Shown here piece after piece: positions 56,201-64,000 of a stretch of DNA of 64,000 nt. The DNA is from Adiantum capillus-veneris (Eukaryota > Streptophyta > Polypodiopsida > Polypodiales > Pteridaceae). Positions within the stretch are counted from its first letter, which is position 1, and every line of letters begins with the position of its first letter. A program made the position numbers and the translations under genes. The stretch covers positions 89,058,881-89,122,880 of the forward strand of contig CM043957.1 in the NCBI GenBank assembly GCA_014529385.2. Reading direction: 5' to 3'. Below the pieces are notes generated by a model, which did not search any database, was not told the origin of the DNA, and saw only the letters and a list, made by a program, of their open reading frames with translations.

Positions 56201-58140
56201 AAATGGTTGGATTGAAGTTATTTGTGTAGATATCTTTGATATTTCTTTTCAACAAAAGTGTTGGGCATGAGATTGTGGATGATATAGCTTCGATGTAATC
56301 ATCAAATCGAAGGTCCATAGATAGGAGCCACTGTTCGAATGTAATATTCGCTTTATAATCTAGTAGTAGCAGATTATCTTTGATTTGTTTGTGTTTCTTT
56401 CTTTTGTATTGTATATTGTTATCTGGAGAATGGTAGGGTTCTAAAATCATAGTAAAAGGCATTGGGTAGCGAGGAAAGTCAAAGCGGCATCCCTTGCATT
56501 TTCTGAAGCAAGTCTTCCTATGCTTGTTTGTTTGAATTTCTTGTAAATCTACAGGAAGGAGCATGGAGTCAGTTGTTATGTACTTATCAATGAAATCCAC
56601 AACATCTTCATTGGGATCTTTCCCATAAATAGGAGCATTTTCTATCCATAGAAGCCCATGATCATGCTGGCTACCTTGGCTCTGAAACTCAGTTACAAAA
56701 AAGTAATCTTTGAGTTTCCCCAATATGGTTATATCCTTGGTTAGCAATTTCTTCATCCCGTTAAATCGGTTCAAGTAAAAGAGGGCTGTTGTTATAGGGT
56801 CGGCTCAGACCAAATCTCGTATGTATGATGCTTCTGTCTGTGTGCTTGCATGCGTGATGGGGTTGAGCTTAGCAAGTGTTGTAATCAAGGGCTTCCAATG
56901 TTTCTCAGTCGCAGAAAATGTGATGAAGAATGTTGGTGGTCCAAGTTGTCTAATCATAGCAAAGGCGTTTTTTTTTAGTTTCTCTTTGTAGTCGGGTGAT
57001 GTTCGCAATGCCTCGAAGTCACGATATCCAAGTTGGGAAGACAAGACCTTCTCAATGTTAGTATCTCCAACAACCTGTGCGGCCACTAGTGTATTGTGGT
57101 TTAGTTTGCCTTTGCGCATACGTATCCAAATGGATCCCAAGATTTTTTCAGTCATGACTTTGACTGTTTTGAAAAAAAGATTCTCTAAATTTAGTGAGAA
57201 CCTTCTATCACTATGCATAAGCTCCCATTGGGCCACGTGCTGGTATTTATGCTTAGCAAGTGTATGGTATTTACAGGGCTCACCATAGAAAATAGTAGGG
57301 AAACTAAGTTCTTCACAATATTCATCTTTGAAAATACTCAAAGGATTATTTCCCTCGGCAGGAGCTACAAAGAAGATTTTGTTGTTGTGATCTACTACTT
57401 GTTGTGATGATTCAATTCCATGCAGCATGACATCTGTAGCTAGATCATCTTCTTCTGATGGTTGATTGTCGTCGGCAAAATCATGAGGCAAAGGACAATG
57501 GAGACTATAGAAATGGCTTACCCACTCGTTGTTCAGAGTAATATTTTCATTTTTGTATAAAGATGTTTGCAATAGTTGAGCAGTGGCTTTCATTGTAAGC
57601 AATGGTCGAACAACCCCGGAAAGGTAGCAATGATTGTAGTGTAGACGACGCTTAATGCCCACCATTATCGAGGCTTTATCATGAATAAACCTTGGCAATA
57701 TTTGTTGTGTTTTCCCCAAGGATGCCAAAACATTAACAACGCTACCTCACAAGCCAAATTGACCATCGTATGTAAGCTCCCTAATTTTGGTGAAAGGTAG
57801 TCTAGGACTTACAAGGCGGCTTTCTAAATGATTTAGCTTCTCTACTATAGCCAAGGGGAGGTTAAATCCTATGGAATTCAATTGGGTGAGCAGTGCACCA
57901 TGTTCTTACCTTCTACGACCGCATGAATTGCAAACATAGTTTTCATGTATCTCATTGCTTCTAGACCTCCCAAGTGCCGACCTACGCCCTTTTCGAGCTA
58001 ACTGGGAAAAAAACATTAAACGTCCACATTTATAACATCGATATATAGGAACATCGTTTGATGTTTTTGTGTACTGTTGTATAGCTTTTTCTGATGGGGA
58101 GGCTTGTTGAATGTTTATGTTGGACGGAGCTGTGGGGTGT
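53208..58140 (-). pseudogene. Helentron-like RepHel protein with C-terminal endonuclease
   Basis: A single minus-strand frame runs from about 58139 to 53208, interrupted by seven nonsense codons (57906, 57747, 56805, 55938, 55779, 55185, 53433) but no indel. Domains in order: a Cys-rich finger (CYKCGR...CNSCG); a Helitron-like N domain (GPPTFFITFSATEKHWKPL); a HUH nuclease motif (SQHDHGLLWI) and two-Tyr site (YCTSYITK); a PIF1 helicase with Walker A (GGAGTGKT), DEVS, GDLCQ, RTIHRAQGLTL and a motif VI reading ALSCV. A C-terminal EEP endonuclease follows (CLQETKL, LLGDFNINA, STLDHIW, WSNHS). Rep-Hel-EN order defines Helentrons. Motif VI has Cys for Arg and the last motif SNH for SDH, so this copy is probably inactive. 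Confidence 0.82.
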
Positions 58141-58408
58141 TTTTTTTAATAAGTTTTTTAATTTTTGATGTTATTGCACCTATTTCTCGAATGGTTCCAT
58201 CACCTAAGCAAGCAAATTCTTTCGCGATGGAGATAGGGAGTTCATTTGGTTGCTGGAGAATCAAAGCTGTCAACGACTCTGTCTCATTTTTGTCCCACGT
58301 ACGAGGCTTGCGTTTGTGTGAGGATCGGTTGCCCCCCAAGTAAAAAAAATAGGTTGCCACTTCTATCAACAATAATGATTTTCTGAAATGTCGCTCAATC
58401 GGTTCCAC
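58141..58408 (-). pseudogene. Possible N-terminal extension of RepHel
   Basis: 97 residues including RKPRTWDKNETESLTALI and AKEFACLGDGTIREIG, faintly like a SANT/Myb helix bundle. It runs into the RepHel frame at a run of eight A (minus strand, 58141-58148), where a one-base slip would join them. The assignment is by position and composition only. Confidence 0.35.
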
Positions 58409-58803
58409 TATTGAATGTTGTGTTTTTTATTGAAGTTATTGGTACACCGTAAATAAAAACATCACATGCAATACTGAATCTAAAAGAGAACACGTGGATA
58501 ATATCAAGCGCAATACTAATAGATGATGTGTGGCTATTTAATACTTGGGTCAAAATAGAGGAATCATGTCTACTGGAAGCCAAATACGCTAGAGAAGGTG
58601 TGATCATTGGTGTTTCCTCCAATGATACTCTCACTGCCTCTATGATGATGTTGGTGATTTTTTGCAATGACGAGCGCGACTTTATTATTTTATTGAGCTC
58701 GAGGAAAACATTATTATTCCATGGGTGATCAACAAGGAAAACACTATCAATATTATTTTGAATGAGTTGTTCAAAAGATGCATTATGGTTGCTTGAGGAA
58801 GCC
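58409..58803 (-). CDS. Small unidentified ORF upstream of RepHel
   Basis: It starts at ATG 58803 (MASSSNHNASFEQLIQNNID) and contains VDHPWNNNVFLELNKIIKSR and IIEAVRVSLEETPMI. There are no recognised motifs. It is on the same strand, just upstream of RepHel and just downstream of a CT-rich leader (the GA tract at 58879). It may be an accessory ORF of the same element or the true first exon of RepHel. Confidence 0.45.
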
Positions 58804-58873
58804 ATGTACATGCAGTTTTTCCTCCCCTTACGGTATGGGGTGGAAGGAAGATAAGTAAATGAAACACGCGCAC

Positions 58874-58878
<5 letters not shown>

Positions 58879-58923
<45 letters not shown>
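58879..58923. repeat. (GA)n microsatellite
   Basis: About 22 GA units. On the minus strand it forms a CT-rich leader directly upstream of the 58803 ATG. Confidence 0.97.
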
Positions 58924-58924
<1 letters not shown>

Positions 58925-58969
58925 CAGAAAGAGACAGAGATGGAAATCTACAAGATGAGCAATGGATGA

Positions 58970-59702
58970 AAGCAATATAATATAAAGAGTGTTCTTTGGT
59001 GTGGAGGTGATGGAGCTTCAATGTTGTAGAGGAGCACTACTTTGTCTTTTCGACAAAAGATGTGATGAGGTGTAATTTGTTGACAGTGAATTTGCCAATA
59101 CGAACAAGGGAGGCTAGTAGCCCACGTGCATGTAGCACATCAGAAGCATATAATTCAATAAAGTTTGTCAAAGTGCAATACTTTGTCGACTATGTCACCT
59201 GCTAAGAAAATATCAGTTGGGGAAGCTTTGTTGGCCAAAATCTTTCCTTCAAGCTTGGGCACCAAAACAATAGTTGTAGATTTTGAGCAAATAGAGCAAA
59301 ATTCCACCTCTTGTTGGTGGTGAATCTTAGTAGATTTGCATTGACCGCAAGAACGTTCCACCAAAATTGAGTTCACATTCACAAAGTGCAGTGTGCTAGT
59401 TATCTATGTACAGGCACCTGATGAGTTAGAGCTTTCTTGAGTTATTGTGGTGAAAAAGGAAAAGCAAGATCAATACTTAGTTCGTGATTGTGATCAACAT
59501 CAAGAATATGGGCTTTATATGCTTCCTCCAAACAGTGCTTGAGATGACGACTTTTGACGTGTGCTAGGATAGCAATATCCAAGACTGAGAGTGTATTACT
59601 TCGACTTGTGAAGGAACTTATGTTTCGTGCAACAAACGTAGGATGCACATCGGTCTCCAAAGCACGAAAAATATTGTGGCAATCGTCTTTACGTGCATTC
59701 AC
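58970..59702 (-). pseudogene. RPA1-like 3' part, copy alpha
   Basis: Contains the C-terminal zinc ribbon (CGQCKSTKIHHQQEVEFCSI, Cys4 of RPA large-subunit type) followed by VLVPKLEGKILANKASP. Upstream of it is an OB-fold segment (NTLSVLDIAILAHVKSR). It lacks the central OB region present in copies beta and gamma. Highly similar to the matching parts of those copies. Confidence 0.7.
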
Positions 59703-60596
59703 GAAGGTAAGTATTGCCGACTATGTCACTCGCTAAGGAAACATCAATCGGGGAAGCTTTGTTGGCCAAAATCTTCCCTTCAAGTTGGGGCACCAAAACA
59801 ATAGTTGTAGATTTTGAGCAAATAGAGCAAAAGTCCACCTCTTGTTGGTGGTGAATCTTAGTAGATTACATTGATCGCAAGAACGTTCCATGAAAATTGA
59901 GTTCACATTCACAAAGTGCAGTGTGACAGTTACCTATGTATAGGCACCTGATGAGTTGGAGCTTTCTTGAGTTATTGCGGTGAAAAAGGAAAAGCAAGAT
60001 CAATACTTACTTCTTGATTGTGAGCAACATCAAGAATATGGGCCTTATATCCTTCGTCCAAACGGTGCTTGAGACAAGAACTTTTGACATGTGCCAGGAT
60101 AGTAATATCTAAGACTGAGAGTGTATTGCTTCGACCTGTGAAAGGACCTATGTTTTGTGCAACAAACATAGCATGCACATAGGTCTGCAGAGCACGAAAA
60201 ATAGCATGGTAATCGTCTTTACGTGCATTCATGAAGCTAAGCTGTGATGGCAAGAGAGGGAAAATATTAGAAAGCTGCAATTCTATAGAAGGGCGAAGAT
60301 AAGTGAGCCTAACAGTGGTACGGTGCTCAGCTGTTGGCCGATCTACAACAACAAGATCACCTCGGGAAAGACTAGCTTTTGAAGTGCTACCAAGGCCCTA
60401 TATAACAACAAAAGCTAGAGTTGCAAAGTGTGTACGGGTGCCTTGTGCATGCAAGGACTATGCCTCATCCAAAAATTGACGCACTTTGCTCTTTGGGTAG
60501 AAACTAAGGCTGACTTCAAAAGGATTTGTTTTTGCTACAACCGTGCAAGCATTGAAAAATAGTACATAAGGAGATGTGCAATCATCTAACTTAGTT
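59703..60596 (-). pseudogene. RPA1-like 3' part, copy beta
   Basis: Holds the central OB region (PFEVSLSFYPKSKVRQFLDE, with a stop before SLHAQGTRTHFATLAFV), the second OB segment (RKDDYHAIFRALQTYVHAMF and SVLDITILAHVKSS) and a shortened zinc ribbon that ends abruptly near 59717. Its central and second OB segments are continuous here (PLLPSQLSFMNARKDD), whereas gamma has a stop at that point. Confidence 0.7.
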
Positions 60597-60740
60597 TGTC
60601 TTAATATCGTGTCGTTTTCAATTTAAATAGTGCCGATTGAGGGCATGGAAAAAGGAGAAATGCCGCCCCAAAATAGACAAAAATAGTGTAAAAATTTAAA
60701 AAAGCAGTGTAATTTTTTGAAATTTTCTCTTGAAATATTG
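60597..60740. repeat. Copy of the subterminal repeat found at 63496-63645
   Basis: CGTTTTCAATTTAAATAGTG, CCGATTGAGGGCATGGAAAA and a shared TAATTTTTTGAA tract closely match 63510-63645. Its presence between RPA copies beta and gamma marks a junction between two element copies or an internal duplication of a terminal region. Confidence 0.8.
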
Positions 60741-62790
60741 AGATGGGAATTTACAAGATGAGCATGGATGAAAGCGATATAATACAAAGGGTGTTCTTTG
60801 GTGTGGAGGTGATGGAGTTTCAATGTCACAGAGGAGCACTACTTTGTCTCTTCGACAAAAGATGTGATGAGGCCTAATTTGTTGACAGTGAATTTGCCAG
60901 TGTGAAACAAGGAAGGCTAGTAGCTCACGTGCATCTAACACATCAGAAGCATATAAGTCAACAAAGTTTTTGTCAAGGTGCAATACTTTGTCGACTATGT
61001 CACCCGCTAGGGAAACATCAATTGGGGAAGCTTTGTTGGCCAAAATCTTTCCTTCAAGCTTGGGCACCAAAACAATAGTTGTAGATTTTGAACAAATAGA
61101 GCAAAAGTCCACCTCTTGTTGGTGGTGAATCTTAGTAGATTTGCATTGACCGCAAAAACATTTCACCAAAATTGAGTTCACATTCACAAAGTGCAGTGTA
61201 CCAGTTACCTATGTATAGACACCTGACAAGTTACAACTTTGTTGAGTTATTGCGGTGAAAAAGGAAAAGCAAGATCAATACTTACTTCTTGATTGTGACC
61301 AATATCAAGAATATGAGCCTTATATGCTTCGTCTAAACGATGCTTGAGACGAGGGCTTTTGACGTGCGCTAGGATAGTAATATCCAGGACTGAGAGTGTA
61401 TTGCTTCGACCTGTGAAGGAACCTATGTTTCGTGCCACAAACATAGGATGCATATCGGTCTCCAAAGCACGAAAAATGGCATGGTAATCGTCTTTACGTG
61501 CATTCACGAAGCTAAGCTACGATGACAAGAGAGGGAAAACATTAGAAAGCTGCAAATCTATAGAAGGGCGAAGATAAGCAAGCCTTACAGTGGCACGGTC
61601 CTCAGGCGCTGGCCCATCTGCAACAGTAAGATCACCTTGGGAAAGACCAGCTTTTGAAGTGCTAGCATGGCCCTGTATAACAACAAAAGCTACAGTTCCA
61701 AAGTGTGTACGGGTGCCTTGTGCATGCAAGGACTGTGCCTCATCCAGAAATTGACGCACTTTGCTTTCTGGGTAGAAACTAAGGCTGACTTCAAAAGGCT
61801 TTGTTTTTTCTACAACCGTGGAAGCATTGAAAAATAGTACATGAGGAGATGTGCAACCATTTGATTTAGTTTTTTTTTTTAGCAGTTACATTCTCAATGT
61901 GGACAAAGTCTTCTATAGTAAGGGTGTCAATGAATTGCTCAATAAATTGATCGCTAACAGCACAAGTGATGGTGTCAGTGTTGAGTGGATCAACTAGGTC
62001 TGCCTTAAGGTAATGCATATACTTAGCGACCTCTGGGCTTTGTTTGTAGGTTCCATATCGATTAAGTATGCACCCCTCAAATGCGAAACGAGGGCAAGTT
62101 TCAGTGATGTCAACAATGCGCAATAGAGGGATCTTAGTGGGAACATAAGGCACAAGAGAAGATGAATCAGCTGGAATTACATTCTCATGGGAACACTCAG
62201 TACCAATATGTGCTTCTAGTTTGGCACCCTCCGCAATGCTCTCTTTTTTTGCAACTACAGGTGGTGGTCCCCCCAATAAAGGTTTGGTTGTCACAACAAA
62301 AAACAAAACTCGTAAGGGTTGGATACAACAGTACAATATGTTTGCGGTGCAAGCAAGTCTTACTTAGTTTCGTTGTCGCCTTACACGTCTTGGAAAGTGT
62401 ACGTGCTATTGCCACACTTTGTTCCACACGCTTGAGGGATTTGGGCCCAACACCAAGAGAAGAAGAAACATCGACCTTAGGTAGGCTCGAAGCGCTCCTT
62501 GTGCGGAGTGGAGACACACGATCAAGAACGAGGGCACTATCGAGTCCCAAAAAAGATGCAGCTGTATCACGATGCACTATCTTGTGTAACTCTGTAAAAA
62601 CAAAAAGGAAAGTCACATTATTCCCAAGCATATATCAATCATTTTCTATAAGTTAGCAAGCTATTGAGTCACCATTTTCGAACTCCATCGAGCGAACATT
62701 ACTAGATTCATCGCACATGGGTTCAACGTTGTCATCGTAGCCATTGTAATGTCCATCGAGTGGATTTCGTGAGGAAGAAGAGGCATCCAT
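60741..62790 (-). pseudogene. RPA1-like gene (copy gamma, longest)
   Basis: Starts at ATG 62790 (MDASSSSRNPLDGHYNGYDD). Intron 1 (62672 to 62592, GTGACT...ACAG) and intron 2 (62363 to 62255, GTAAGA...GTAG) both splice in frame. They join FEN to ELHKIVHRDTAASF, and ATTKL to IAKKESIAEGAK. The exons hold a Ser-rich N-terminus, a first OB fold (RFAFEGCILNRYGTYKQSPE and DQFIEQFIDTLTIEDFVHIE), a frameshift at an A10 run (61878-61887), a second OB region, a TAG at 61515, a third OB segment and the Cys4 zinc ribbon (CGQCKSTKIHHQQEVDFCSI). RPA binds single-stranded DNA and many plant Helitrons carry an RPA-like ORF. Confidence 0.68.
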
Positions 62791-63327
62791 ATTAAGAGAG
62801 GATGGTAAATAATGTTCACACAATTATTACTTCATGTGTTCAAAAGAAGGAAAGGGTAAAGCAACCCTTGCTTTAGCTAAAGGATGAATAAGTTAAGAGA
62901 AATAATACTTCACACAGTCACAAGCATCTTAGGATAAGTAAGGATAAGTAAGGGAGAGGAATGTTTTTGAACTATTTTTTGAAGCAGCAAGCCCACTTGT
63001 AGTATTCTCTTGCCTTTCTCAACCGTTCACTATATCTTAAAGCTAACCTACTATCACATCTGTCAAATGGATTTGACACATTTAGACACATGCAACAAGT
63101 GACATCAAATTCAAAGGGATTAATGAACTAGTGGACAAGTGTGTATTGGTGGTCTAGGGTTCCCACCACGCTCATGTGTTGAACACCATAGAAATAACGA
63201 ATGAACGAGCCTAAAATTTTCTCTTGAGAAACTCAGCAAAAAGAAATTTGCATGCTCGAGAAAATGATTTTTCCTGAGCACTTGGTGGGGAAAGGATTTT
63301 CGAAAACCAATACTCGTCGCAAATTGT
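62791..63327. other. Upstream region of RPA1-like gene
   Basis: No gene. It would contain the promoter on the minus strand, but no clear TATA box was assigned. A short direct repeat TAGGATAAGTAAGGATAAGTAAGG lies near 62930-62953. Confidence 0.45.
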
Positions 63328-64000
63328 GTGTCGTCTTAATAGTGTGCCGGTTTCAATTTTGAAAATACCGCTTGAGGGCACGATAGTATTTGGGAAAAAG
63401 GAAAAACGTTGCCCTAGAATAGGTAAAAAATAGTGTTGAAATTTTGTAAAGTAGCCTAATTTTTTGAAATTTCTCTCTAGTGTTCGGGGAAAATGTGTCT
63501 CGTCTTAATAGCGTGCCGTTTTCAATCTTAAAAGTACCGATTGAGGGCATGGAAAAAGGAGAAATGTCCTCCCAAAATATACAAAAATGGTGTTAAAATA
63601 TTAAAAAAATAGTCTAATTTTTTGAAGTTTCCTCTTGAAATATTTTCGTACCATAGCTTGGACATTGCCGAGCAATATTTGCGGAAAATATGTCTCGAGT
63701 TAACACCATACCATTTTGAATGTCAAAAATGCCGAGAAATTCTAAACACCAGGCTAATTTTTTGATGGGTTTTTACACTATTTTTCTCTCTTTTGGGGTT
63801 GAGAGCATTTTCAAAATTGAAAACAGTATGGTATTAGGTCGAGACACATTTCTCCCTAACAAAATTTTTCGAGAGGAAATTTTGAAAAATTAGGTACTAT
63901 TTTTTGCGTTTTTACATTATTTTTCTCTCTTTTGAGCTTGACAAGATTTTCGAAATAAAAAACGGCATGGTATTCAATTGAGACACATTTTTCCGTGACA
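63328..64000. repeat. Direct and inverted subterminal repeats
   Basis: Units containing TGTCTCGTCTTAATAG...GTGCCG, GATTGAGGGCA and a TAATTTTTTGAA tract start near 63328, 63496 and (diverged) 63691. Inverted units ending GGTATT...GAGACACATTT lie at about 63803-63853 and 63925-63992. The third direct and first inverted units can pair into an imperfect stem of about 45 bp. The array reaches the window edge, so the element end may lie outside. Confidence 0.75.

Overview
The window looks like gene-poor, repeat-rich nuclear DNA of a land plant with a large genome. The evidence is Ty1/Copia and Ty3/Gypsy LTR retrotransposons primed by initiator-tRNA-Met-like binding sites, a chromodomain-bearing Gypsy, a MULE-type transposase with a SWIM finger, an RPA-associated rolling-circle (Helitron/Helentron) element, short GT-AG introns and very long GA/CT microsatellites. 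A fern or other non-seed plant is my guess; nothing in the sequence fixes the species. I see no clearly intact host gene, no rRNA and no functional tRNA.

Layout. 1-3151: a SWIM-finger transposase scrap and microsatellites. 3152-8553: a minus-strand, gag-only Gypsy-like element with two 699-bp aligned LTR copies. 8755-10276 and 18922-19963: two halves of a decayed, spliced minus-strand gene, split by a Copia element (Copia-1, 10282-18916, TSD CTTCC). Copia-1 is itself split by a 3.5-kb TIR element (13416-16933, 8-bp duplication GGTATGCC) filled with GA/CT tracts and a LINE fragment. 20265-21283: GT/AC-rich DNA, CACGTG inverted repeats and a 63-bp tandem repeat. 22199-25744: a MULE-like transposase region plus a small downstream ORF. 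26719-30591: an LTR and a large minus-strand protein of unknown class (gag-like domain, acidic linker, coiled coil). Upstream of it are three exact copies of the palindrome AATAATCGCGATTATT. 32798-35150: the 5' part of another minus-strand Gypsy.

35151-38251: Copia-2, a minus-strand relative of Copia-1 that has lost its reverse transcriptase and 5' end and carries a 77-bp x4 minisatellite. 38641-38989: a Copia RNase H scrap. 39777-51401: a chromodomain Gypsy with 123-bp LTRs, a tRNA-derived SINE-like insert in its leader, and Copia-3 (42679-48409, TSD CTCAA) inserted in its pol gene. 53208-62790: a minus-strand Helentron-like block. It has an RPA1-like gene with recoverable introns and a tandemly triplicated 3' half, then a RepHel protein (HUH/Y2 nuclease, PIF1 helicase) fused to a C-terminal exonuclease-endonuclease-phosphatase domain. 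63328-64000: direct and inverted subterminal repeats.

Nesting gives relative ages: TIR element in Copia-1 in the relic gene, and Copia-3 in Gypsy. LTR divergence agrees for the second pair (about 9/233 differences for Copia-3, about 12/123 for its Gypsy host). Most open reading frames here are retroelement pseudogenes. The RepHel reading frame is unusual in keeping one frame for nearly 5 kb, broken only by nonsense codons.
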